A stretch of DNA of 64,000 bases from Carettochelys insculpta (lineage: Eukaryota; Chordata; Testudines; Carettochelyidae). The notes beneath the pieces were generated by a model that saw nothing but the letters and a program-made list of their open reading frames with translations, made no database searches and was not told the DNA's origin. Positions 55,310 to 64,000 of this stretch are shown here, one piece after another (position 1 is the stretch's first letter; each line of letters starts with the position of its first letter). The DNA lies in assembly GCF_033958435.1 (NCBI RefSeq), contig NC_134160.1:15239001-15303000 (forward strand). The letters run 5' to 3'. The position numbers and the translations under genes were made by a program.

Positions 55310-55675
55310 ACAAAGAGCAGTCAAGTAGCACTTTAAAGACTAGCAAAATGGTTTATTAGGTGAGCTTTCGTGGGACAGACCCACTTCTTCAGACCATAGC
55401 CAGACCAGAACAGGCTCAATATTTAAGGCACAGAGAACCAAAAACAGTAAGCAAGGAGGACAAATCAGAAAAAGATAATCAAGGATCTCCTTGCTTACTG
55501 TTTTTGGTTCTCTGTGCCTTAAATATTGAGCCTGTTCTGGTCTGGCTATGGTCTGAAGAAGTGGGTCTGTCCCCCGAAAGCTCACCTAATAAACCATTTT
55601 GCTAGTCTTTAAAGTGCTACTTGACTGCTTTTTGTTTTGATAGTGTATAGACTAGCACGGCTTCCTCTCTGTTAC
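55310..55675. repeat. Near-perfect hairpin of the dispersed element (copy 5)
   Basis: The left arm 55318-55461 and right arm 55485-55627 are reverse complements over about 143 bp with very few mismatches, around a loop of about 23 bp (acaaatcagaaaaagataat). The arms carry the family phrases 'gaagaagtgggtctgtccc', 'gaaagctcacctaataaacc' and 'tagtctttaaagtgctactt', plus internal 'ggcacagagaaccaaaaaca'. Beyond the right arm the single-copy end 'gtatagactagcacggcttc' is present. Two identical peptides read out on both strands because of the palindrome. Confidence 0.93.
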
Positions 55676-55799
55676 TATTTTCTAACACAGTGACAGAGCT
55701 AAAATCTATAACTTTACCTACATACATGACCCAGACATGTGAATAGCACACATAGATTCAGGGCATCATCAGCTTTCATTAAACACTTCACATGACCCC

Positions 55800-56085
55800 C
55801 CATAGCACAATATGTGGGGCCAATAGCCACACTGGGCATTAAAATGGCTTCCAGACCCAATATAAAAATCTGGTCACATGATAGGAAGTCGTACGGACTG
55901 ATTATGAACATCAATAAAATGAAGACAATGGTATTTGCAGATAAGGAAATAGGACAGAAGATCGGTGTAGATGAGATAGAACTAGAGAACGTGGAGAAGT
56001 TCACATATCTGGGGAGCAACATGACGTATGATCCAGGCTGTAAGAAGGAAATAGTGACTCGAATAGCGAAAGCAAGAGCGAGTGT
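55800..56085 (+). pseudogene. LINE reverse-transcriptase C-terminal fragment
   Basis: The plus frame gives KSYGLIMNINKMKTMVFAD, then KFTYLGSNMTYDPGC and KKEIVTRIAKARAS. This is the segment after the catalytic box of an endonuclease-type LINE reverse transcriptase (lysine-rich 'INxxKTKxM', then the 'YLGSxIT' motif and 'EIxxRIxxAxxA'). It is truncated on both sides and interrupted on the right by the palindrome at 56080. It is similar in style to the 30400-30600 region of the large LINE but not closely the same sequence. Confidence 0.75.
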
Positions 56086-56216
56086 GCAGTGCAGATGGGG
56101 GCAGCTTCGGAAAAAGCGCCCCCCTTCGACATGCCCTTACTCCCACAGAACTAGATCAGAGAGAGGGCATGTCAAAGGGGGGCACTTACTTCGAAGCTGC
56201 CCCCATCTTCACTGTC
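56080..56216. mobile_element. Short palindrome (MITE-like)
   Basis: The left arm 'cagtgcagatgggggcagct', 'tcggaaaaagcgcccccctt', 'cgacatgcccttac' pairs with the right arm 'gagggcatgtcaaagggggg', 'cacttacttcgaagctgccc', 'ccatcttcactg'. The whole is about 137 bp and sits in the RT fragment's frame. It is probably a small inverted-repeat insertion. Confidence 0.7.
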
Positions 56217-57404
56217 AAGCTGCAACCCGAAGTCTGCACTTTGAAATTCATGCGGCCGCCATTATGCTGATGCAGCACTGCTCTGCCTCCAGAGCATGAG
56301 ACAGGGAGTGGAAACCAGACTGTGGAGGGGCTGAGCTGAGCTTCCTCCCGCAGAGGCTCGTGAGAAGCACAAGGAGATCAATAGCAACGGTGACAATGTG
56401 GCCTCGGGAACCTCTCTTTTGTGCCCCATTCGGAAACCTCCATCCATTGCATACCTGGGTAGAGCAGCGCCCTCTGCTGAGCTGCCAGCAGAGCCCCTGG
56501 ACCCACCCTACCACAGCCCAGCCCCAGGCGCTAGGCTCTGCACTTGCCCAGTAGGGCTCGGCCACCCCCTCCTTGCTGCACACTGGCACGGCCTGGGTCT
56601 GTTCAGCTGAGCCAAACCTGGGAGGCAGCCTTCAGGCACCGCTCTTTGGGTTTCCCCCAGTTTGAAGGACACCGGAGCTCTTCAGAAGGAAAGGCAAAGC
56701 AGAGCCACTGGAGAAGGGCCTGAGCTGCCCCCACCCGGGTTTGGATTTGCAGGAGGGCTCAGCCCTGAGGGGACGGGGCAGGGGTAATGTTGTGACTAAT
56801 TCCCTTCCATGACCAGCTGAGGCCTGCAGAGCGAGACCATTTGTATTCATAGCTGTGAAGTGATCCTAAGGAGCTTTGCTTCTATCCTTTCCCAACAAGG
56901 AAGTCAGCAGGCTCAGAATCCCTGCGGCCAGAGCCTGGGCTGGTATAATCAGTGTCATCCCACCTAAATTTGCTGCTTTACCCCAGCAGGGGACCTGGCC
57001 TGTGGCAAATCTCCTTTGCTCCACTGGTTACAGAGATTAAGACATTAAAATAAAGCTCCTTCTCCCCACCCCCTGCTGCTGTGTGGAACTGAGTGAGTGT
57101 ATTGCAAACCCAAGAGCAGTGCCCGAATAAGACCACATATTAAAACCCTAACTGCTCGTACACCATCGCTCAGTATATACTAGAATCAATTAACTGAGTG
57201 GTTTGCTGGACTGTTTTAGGTGCACAGCTGTCCTCTACACAATGGAATTTCTTGGCTGTATGTCATAAACCCCATACTTCTAACAGTTAAGGTGACGATC
57301 CCAAACTTTCTAAGGCTATGTTTAGACTGCGGGTGCTATTTTGGGATACAAAATGCAAACTGCGTAAATTATTTTGAAATGACAACACAAGCTAAATGTA
57401 GCCT
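56217..57404. other. No feature recognised
   Basis: About 1.2 kb with no supported exon or named repeat. The short open frames on both strands are unremarkable. Confidence 0.35.
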
Positions 57405-57930
57405 AAGGGTATGTCCACATAGCAGCCTTATTTCCAAATAAGCTATTCTGGAAGGTTATGTCTACACTGGCCCCTCCCTTTTGAAAGGGGCACGCAAATG
57501 CGGCAGATTGAAAATGCAAATGAGGTGCTGATTTGCATACCCAATGTCTCATTTGCATAATGATGGCCACTCGCCATTCCAGAAGTGCTGTTTTCCAAAG
57601 CCAAAACCACCATGTAGATGGGGTTCCTTTGCAAGTAAGCCCCACTTCCTAAGGTACCCTTCCTGAAAAAATTGGGAATAAGGGTGCATTCGAAACCAGG
57701 GCTTCCTTTCGAAGGAACCCCATCTACATGGCCATTTTGGCTTTAGAAAACAGCACTTCTGGAACGGCCAGTGGCCATCGTTATGCAAATGAGGTGCTGA
57801 ATATGCAAACCAGGGCCCCATTTTCCTTTTTGACCCACCACGTTTCTGTGCCCCTTTCAAAAGGGAGGGGCCAGCGTAGACATGGCCAAATAGCTTATCC
57901 TGAAATAACGCTGCTACACACCAAATGCAT
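57405..57930. mobile_element. Outer MITE split by an inner palindromic MITE
   Basis: The flanks 57410-57454 ('gtccacatagcagccttatt', 'tccaaataagctattctgg') and 57888-57925 ('aaatagcttatcctgaaata', 'acgctgctacacac') are inverted repeats of each other, so they are the two arms of one element. The 433-bp inner palindrome at 57455-57887 occupies its centre. Confidence 0.65.
57455..57887. mobile_element. Long palindromic MITE (inner)
   Basis: The ends are 'ggttatgtctacactggccc' and, reversed, 'ggccatgtctacgctggccc', continuing 'ctccctttt'. Further blocks pair across the element: 'gcaaatgaggtgctgatttg' with 'atgcaaatgaggtgctgaat', 'tccagaagtgctgttttcc' with 'aaaacagcacttctggaac', and 'catgtagatggggttccttt' with 'aaggaaccccatctacatgg'. 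It is a near-complete hairpin without coding capacity. Confidence 0.85.
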
Positions 57931-58165
57931 TTCGAAATAGCATCTACACACAACAGAGGTTATTTCAAAACAGAGCCATTGGACTCACTATGGCTACTTT
58001 CGAAATAGGCTCTGTTCCCTATCTGCCCAGCCCGTTTTGAAATAGCCATTTCAAAATAGGTCAAAACTGGCGCTCTGCCGAGGAACGAGGCTGTTCCAAC
58101 ACAGCACTTACATTGTGTAGCCACTAGCAAAGGTTCATTTTGAAATAACTTTGCTGTGTGGAGCC
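57931..58165. repeat. TTTCGAAATAG-type MITE debris
   Basis: Blocks 'gcatttcgaaatagcatcta', 'ggttatttcaaaacagagcc', 'tactttcgaaataggctctg', 'cgttttgaaatagccatttc' and 'tttgaaataactttgctgtg' are of the kind seen in the 13059 and 17691 elements. It is likely the remains of another TIR element adjoining the nested pair. Confidence 0.55.
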
Positions 58166-58209
58166 AGTGCCCAGCGTGGTCTCCACTCGCCACGGGAGGC
58201 GAATAGGAG

Positions 58210-58520
58210 AATGCACTGTGGTAAATGGGGCTCTTGGAGTGTGGTGCAGGGGCTGGATCCCAAGCCCCTGCTGCAGGGTCTCCCAGAGTGCAGGGCAGAG
58301 CGGGCATCTCAGCCCCTGCTGCAAGGTCCCCGTCAGAGCGTGGCACCAGGGCCAGAGGCTCCCAAACCCCTGCCATGGGGCCCCCTCTGGAGCATGGGGT
58401 GGGAGCCCAGGCCCTGCTGTGGGGCCGGAGCCAGAGCCCAAGCCCCTGCCTCAGGGCCACAATGGGGCGCAGGGCCAGGGCCGGAGCCCCTGCAGTAGAT
58501 CCCCCGTGGGTAATGGGGGA
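58210..58520 (+). repeat. Imperfect GC-rich tandem repeat
   Basis: Five or six diverged units of roughly 40-65 bp, each built on 'aagcccctgctgcagggtc' followed by a 'ccagagtgcagggcagag'-like phrase (58260, 58310, 58365, 58405, 58440, 58480). The G/C-rich composition opens all frames. Units are too diverged to state an exact period. Confidence 0.55.
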
Positions 58521-60619
58521 TGCAGGGCAGAGGGGTGGGGAAGTCAGGGCATGGGGGTGTAGGGCATGAGGGGACCATGCTGCCCAGCTGCCCAGCTGCC
58601 CAAGACTCGCTGGGAACCACTCTGCCCAGCTGCCCAAGCACTGGAGCTGGCTGGGGATCATAGCTGCCCAACTCTTTGAGCACCAGGATCAGAGCCTAGA
58701 TGTGCTGTGGCCATGCAGCACAGGGTGCCCTCAAACACCCAGAGCCCCACCCCATTCGTCCAGTCTGTTACACGTGCGCTACATCAGGACACACTGGCCT
58801 TCCTTCACCTTTGCAGAAGAGGGAGACCCGTGCATATAAAATCCATTAAATCCACACGTATTTACCAGGGTCACTTGTGCAAATTAAGCAAGCAATTGTG
58901 CAAACAGCTGTTTATTTACTAGCCACCCACTAACAGAGCTAGACAATTTACTTCTCAGATTGTGGCACATGTCAATGTGGTATGTGAACACTGGTGCACC
59001 CTTGACTTTGACTTCCATACACAGATCTGCTCTCCACATTGAAAGTGCTGACATTTGCACATGGCGAACCAAAAAAAGCAATGGCAAGCTCACGTGCCAA
59101 ACCAGAACGCGCTGCAGCCTCCTTTATTTACTAACGAAGCTGGCGTAAGTAGGACTGTTAGTGACTTTGCAACATATCCCCGGCATTCAATCAAAAGGTC
59201 AAATTTCAGCACTCCGCCTCAGAAACGTTACTGACCCCTGGGCTGGGGGTGCAGGGCATTTCTTTAGAGCTGGGGTGGGTGCGAATGTGGTGAATAAGGA
59301 AAGACGATAATGACGAGTGTAGCGATCTCTGAATTCCTATTGGACACCACTGGTGCAGCCGTACCATCGATGTAACTTTAAGGATCAGACTGGGACCAGG
59401 AGAGCATGAGCTCTCTCCTGGGTGTTAGCCTCAAGGCTCCAGTGGGCATGGTGTGTAGTAACAACACTTGCAAACCCCAGGCTGGCCAGGGATTCGTGAC
59501 AAGCCAATGGGCAGACCAAGGTTTCTACCCACAGAATGGGGAGCCGTGTAGGTATATTCCGGGCCACTGGTGTCCAGCACAAATAAAAGGATTTCCACAA
59601 CCTTCACCCCAGCTCAAAATACCCACCAGGCCCCAAGAAAAACCTGCCAGTGGCTCACCAGAGTCCCTGACACTGGAACTGCTGGGCTGGGCTGGAGCCA
59701 TGCCAGGCCCTGCACTTGTACTTGTGTCGGGTCCCTTGGCTGGAACTGCGCTGGGAGCCACAGCTGGAGCCACGCCAGGCCCTGCTGCTGGAACCGCACT
59801 GGGAGCTGGGCCATGCTGGGCCCTGCAGCTGGAGCCACACCAGCCCCCACACCTGGAGCCCTGCAGCTCCAGCCAGAGCTGCCACTGCCACTGCCACCAT
59901 GTGCTTGTTCCACCAAGTGGCGGGGCGCATGCAAGGAGAGGGCAGAGGGCGCACTGTGTGTGGCTCTAAGGAACCACATTTCTCACATCGTGGTGTCCAA
60001 ATCACCCCATGTGGCAAACGAGGAGTGTATTGGACACTGCGGGTCCAGGAGGTTTTGCCCTTGGCCGGGTAGCTACAAGAGCCAACCTCAAGCCATTTAT
60101 GCGAGCTCTCAGATGGCTAAATGATGCTTTTCCTTAACATTTTTCACTGCTGATTTAGCACTGGGGTTCGTTTGATGAAGCAACGGGATGTAGCATCAGC
60201 CAAAATCAAACCTGGGACCAAAAGCGGGAGCTAAAGGGTCAGCTCCATGAGTGCTTTCTAGAGTAGCCATTTACTTTTATAAAGCTGGAGTCCACTGCTG
60301 TTATCACCTGGCAAAGCCCTACGTGAACCCCAGCGGATTAAAACACTCACACGCCCAGTCACACCCACCCTGCCTCCCTGCCACTCTATTGTCCATTCCA
60401 TCGTGCTTCTCAGAGGAGAAGCAGGAGAGCAGATTTTATTGGCAGCTTAATCATCCTGCTCTCAGGGACAGAAAATTAGTCGGTGACAGGCTGAGCACAG
60501 AAGTTGGTCCACTGGTTTCATTTGCACAGCTGTGAATGGCTCACAGCTCGTGGGGCGGGGTGGGGGTTGAAATCTAAGCGAGAACTTCACTCACCATTGA
60601 ATTGATCTAATTCACTTGT
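58521..60619. other. No gene recognised; short internal repeats
   Basis: At 59690-59885 a phrase 'ctggagccacgccaggccc' recurs about three times (59690, 59764, 59829) with 'tggaactgcgctgggag' variants, giving a small degenerate tandem repeat. No supported exon. The open frames here follow that repeat's composition. Confidence 0.4.
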
Positions 60620-60765
60620 CCAGTAACAGAGAGCTGGGCATGTTAGTCTGTATTCTAATAAAACCAACCAGCAGTTCTGTGGTACTTTAAAGACCAACAA
60701 AATGATTTATTCGGTGATGAGCTTTCCTGGGGCAGACCCACTTCTTCAGCGTAAAGTGTGAACCT
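60620..60765 (-). repeat. Dispersed element copy 6
   Basis: Minus-oriented copy: 'gggcatgttagtctgtattc', 'taataaaaccaaccagcag', 'ttctgtggtactttaaagac', 'caacaaaatgatttattcgg', 'tgatgagctttcctggggca' and 'gacccacttcttcag'. It is nearly complete across the family's known 3' part. Confidence 0.72.
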
Positions 60766-61748
60766 GCCTTGAGCTTTTCTCACCTTTCACACAGGCTCTG
60801 GGCTGAGAGCACAGAAGCAGCTTTCCAAGCAGCCAGAAACAAAGGAGTCTTTTTAAAATACCTTCACACAAAGGGGGATGGTTGCTGTATCTGTAACCAC
60901 TTCCCTGATACCCTCATTACAGTGGGACCTGGCTAAGTGGCAGCATTTAAAAATCACACACTGCCTGTCCCTCCCTGCTGTAAGCGCAGAGACAGCCCCC
61001 GCCTGGTGAGAGTGCTTCTATTACTACGCCGTGATAGACCCGGGCTTTAAGAGGCCAGACTGGATGTCAAGCCTTCAGGGCTCTCCTGCACTGGCTTCGA
61101 CATGGATTGTTGCTGGGTGGGAGGCAGAGACTACAGGATCTGCTCAGAGGTGCTGTTCAATGCACCTGGCTACTCCTTGTTGGTTTGAGTACCGTTGCAT
61201 TTGCTCTGTGACGGTGGCAATTGCTAGGCCAAAATGGCCCCAGTACAGGAATTCTGCTTATATTCTCGTAGCATCTTGAGGCTCCAACTGAGATCCCATT
61301 GTGCTAGGCGCTGTACATGCACTAAGGATCTCTCTTCACTGCAGGGTTAACCTACATTGCAACTCAGGGCCTGTTGACACACAAACACCCTTCACTCAAG
61401 GCTCGTGGTGCACTTAACTCATTGGCCAGGCCACGGGGCACAAGCTGCAGCTCCATCTGCTGTTAACATGACCACCTTTGTGGGGGTGCAGGCTAACAGC
61501 ACCGAAGAGCTGCTAATCCACCAGAGCCTCCTTGCCACTTCCGCCCCCACACTCAGAAAGAACACACCTCTGCAGAAACTCTCCCCACAGCCAACTGGGA
61601 GACAATCCAGTAGTGCTAAGAACATTGGGATGTCCCCCCCCCAATTCTGAGGGTAACACAGCAGGCTGGGATAGAGGAGTGCAACAGCTTCCCATGGGCA
61701 CAGCAGGTCTAGTGTTACTTCCTCATGTGTCTATGTAACCCACAGACC
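60766..61748. other. No gene; L3-like tip
   Basis: At 61250-61325 'gcatcttgaggctccaactg', 'agatcccattgtgctaggcg' and 'ctgtacatgcac' are the reverse complement of an L3/CR1-like LINE 3' tail. Otherwise nothing is recognised. Confidence 0.5.
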
Positions 61749-62067
61749 TGGGCTATGTCTACACGAGAGGGTTTTGTTGCTGCTGACCAACCCTGCGGAG
61801 CGTCCAGGCTCCCCAGGCTTTCTGCTGTCAGTAAGTAGACAGACCACCAAACTTTTCTCAACAGCTGTACCCCACTTCCTGTAAGGCATAACACCTCTGT
61901 CGAGGGAAAGCCACTCTGGACACTCTGTGGGGCCCTCTGTCGACAGAGCAGAGCGCTCCAGCGATTCGCTTGGCAGTCTGGCCGCACTCTCTCAACGGAA
62001 GTTATATTGGGAGATACCTTCTGACAAAATTTCTGGCAACAAATCCCTGCAATCTAGGCATAGCCCT
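61749..62067. mobile_element. MITE with CTGTCGACAGAG blocks
   Basis: The left end 'ctgggctatgtctacacgag' with 'agggttttgttgctg' pairs loosely with the right end, reverse-complemented 'gggctatgcctagattgcag' with 'ggatttgttgccag'. Internal 'ctctgtcgagggaaagcc' and 'ccctctgtcgacagagc' link it to the 32079 element family. Diverged. Confidence 0.6.
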
Positions 62068-64000
62068 CGGGACGTAGGTCACCGTCCCATGAAGGGGCAC
62101 CCAGACCAGTTACACAGAGCAAGACTGAGAGTCTGCAGGCTGAGCTGAGCGGTGATTTGCTTTTAGCTCAAACCATAGTGTAGCAGCTCCTGCACTACAT
62201 TCCCGAGGTCTCTGGTTCAAGTCTGCCTGCAGGCAACTATACCTTCTCCCACTTGAGCTAGGCTGCCTGGAGAGGAAGTGGTAGTGTTAACTCTGTGGTG
62301 AAGCCAGACCCCCACCCCAAATCAGCAAGACAGATAAAGGCAGGAGGAGTGAACCCCTATGATCCCCAGATTACATAGGGGGAGCTGAGGGCCAGAGAAG
62401 CGATCTGACCAAGGCTGTAACTAAAACTTACAGCAAACTCAGGAACTATCCAGGCCCAGTGCCACCAGGAAACCATGCTACCTGTCTGTGAAACGCAGCC
62501 ACTTCTGGAGCAGAGCACAGCCAACTGGTTAACATGCAGCAGCAGCTTAGGACAGGAAGTGAAAAGAAGTAGTATAGCCAACTGAAATTTAGCGAGATAA
62601 TTCTCTGCCCAGGAATGTAGTTGCAACTGTCGTTAAGGTCGATCCATTCACCATGGGAGGAGGCGGGAGGTATTTACACCAGCTCATTAGCCTGAACTGC
62701 CTCTCAGGAAGAGATCTGTTTCCGTGAGGACCCCACCACAGCCCCGAGAGCCAAACGCCCTTGGCAAATGTGCAGCTTTCTAACAAAGCAGCCATTGACG
62801 CTGGGACCTGCTCTTCCCGCTGGAAGGTGAGGCCGAAATGAAGCACATTAGTATTCTCCAGAGGCTAGTGGGGCCCACTGGGAGGAGAAAAAACCAGAGC
62901 CAGGAGGAGCTCAAATGCTATTAGCTCCATGCTGAACAGAGAGCTCCAAAGGCAACAAAAGCAGAGCAGGCAGCTGCATCCTTCTCTGTGCTCATCTCCG
63001 CCAGGACATGGGGCGCAGCGGGAAAGGAACACGCAACCAGGAGAATCCACGGCGACCCAGCAAGGACTCCACCATTGCAGGGCACTTTGCTCACAGGCTT
63101 CGAGAATGGCGTGGCTCGGACTCATGGGACTATCCAAGAACTGGGCAGCCCTGTCTGCTGTGCTTCTGGTTGTTTTGTCAATAGAGGGGCCGAGCAGCCC
63201 TCCAGCTCTCCTCCGGGCCAGGCTGTGGCACCAGCATCTCGGGGCCAAATTGCCTAATCTCTGCAGGTTCTGGCCTCCATGGATGGGACCCTTTGCTGCC
63301 TTGGCAATCTGACTGTGAGCCTCTGGGGCAGGTGCATGCCAGCTGCGCTGCCAGGGATCAGGTGTCTCCCCTGCAGGCTCTTCAGCATGAGCAGCTCAGG
63401 CCTGCGTAGGGTGGGCCCCTGCTGCTTGTCCAGTCCCAGCGCATTCACCCGCTGAGGCGCACATTTTTGCAGAGTTGCTTGGCATCTCGATAGCAGAGAC
63501 CCTGCCTGACTTGTGAGGCTGCAGCCTGTTCACACAGGGGTTTTATACTCGGCTTTGAGGTAGGCTGTTCAGCAGGCCAGGCTTCCCAGGAAGAGGTAAT
63601 CCCGAGAGAGGAGCGGGACGGTTCTCAGGCAGAAAGGAGACCTGGCAGCTCTTCGCCTTGGGGCTTTTTGCTCCTTTCCTGTGCAAAGCAGGAACAAGTA
63701 CACTCCAGTCAGACTTGTACCCGGCCACAGCCTGGCTTGGCACTGCGTGCACGGTATGCCGGGAGCAGACAGGGAGCAGGGAAGCTAATTCAATGGATAC
63801 AGACAGACTCAGGCGCTTGGGTGGGAAGCATGCCTACTAGTTGGCGCACAGGACTCCTGGATTCTATTCCCAGCACTGCCATTCCCTTGCTTTGTGAGTT
63901 CAGACAGGTCACCCAGCCACTGTGACCTGATACGTAAGTGCTGGGTTCATTCCCTTTTCAACACTGGAGAGCTGGGGTCAGGGCTCTTGGCAGTATGTTG
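62068..64000. other. No gene recognised; MIR-like head near the end
   Basis: 62166-62235 contains a tRNA-like stretch with a B-box-like 'ggttcaagtctgcc' and is likely a SINE head, not a tRNA. 63835-63930 reads 'cacaggactcctggattcta', 'ttcccagcactgccattccc' and 'gagttcagacaggtcaccca', a MIR-like head. No exon is supported, including for SDC3 exon 1. Confidence 0.4.

Noticed and set aside
55340..55605. Two 81-residue proteins on opposite strands with the same sequence
   Set aside because: They are mirror readings of one inverted-repeat element.
62166..62235. tRNA gene near the right end
   Set aside because: Only a B-box-like GGTTCAAGTC is convincing. The rest does not form the expected stems, so it is more likely a SINE head.

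Overview
This window is vertebrate nuclear DNA, most likely from a turtle or a close sauropsid relative. There are no bacterial-style gene blocks. Coding sequence is split into exons with consensus splice sites. Most of the window is old interspersed repeat: many CR1 LINE 3' ends and CR1 reverse-transcriptase fragments on both strands, a tRNA-derived SINE carrying a CR1-like 3' tail, hAT-type elements, several families of palindromic MITE-like elements, and MIR-like and L3-like relics. The species assignment is inference from this repeat mix, not a database match.

The only gene I can name is syndecan-3 (SDC3), on the minus strand at the left end. Exon 2 (3984-4101) and the large mucin-like exon 3 (1737-2296) are present. 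Both have consensus splice sites, and together they restore a split tyrosine codon across a 1.7 kb intron. The downstream exons (transmembrane and cytoplasmic parts) should lie left of base 1. Signal-peptide exon 1 was not found, so it lies either in an unrecognised spot at higher coordinates or beyond base 64000. Much or all of the window may therefore be SDC3 intron 1.

From 4.1 to 37.7 kb the sequence is mainly transposable-element relics. The best preserved is a LINE at about 27.6-31.25 kb with an endonuclease, a reverse transcriptase and a C-terminal zinc-finger-like motif, broken by only two in-frame stops and one frameshift. A much more decayed relative lies at 10.98-12.27 kb. CR1 reverse-transcriptase fragments lie at 25.7-27.0 and 53.7-54.6 kb.

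The most striking object is a 9.4 kb minisatellite at 39.1-48.5 kb. It has a 51-bp unit, about 185 copies, and higher-order repeats of 21 or 23 units. The unit length is a multiple of three and the sequence is stop-poor, so very long open frames appear in nearly every frame and on both strands. The frames drift between three unrelated 17-residue motifs, so these are not convincing proteins. The minus strand of a typical unit carries a canonical G-quadruplex motif. Exon-like segments with good splice signals lie on both sides (37788-38024, 38487-38601 and about 48531-48816, plus strand). The array may therefore have expanded inside an unrecognised plus-strand gene, perhaps now damaged.

From 48.8 kb to the end the window is again repeats: nested hAT and TIR elements, a near-perfect 143-bp-arm hairpin at 55.3 kb, nested palindromic MITEs at 57.4 kb, a GC-rich imperfect minisatellite at 58.2 kb and MIR/L3 relics.
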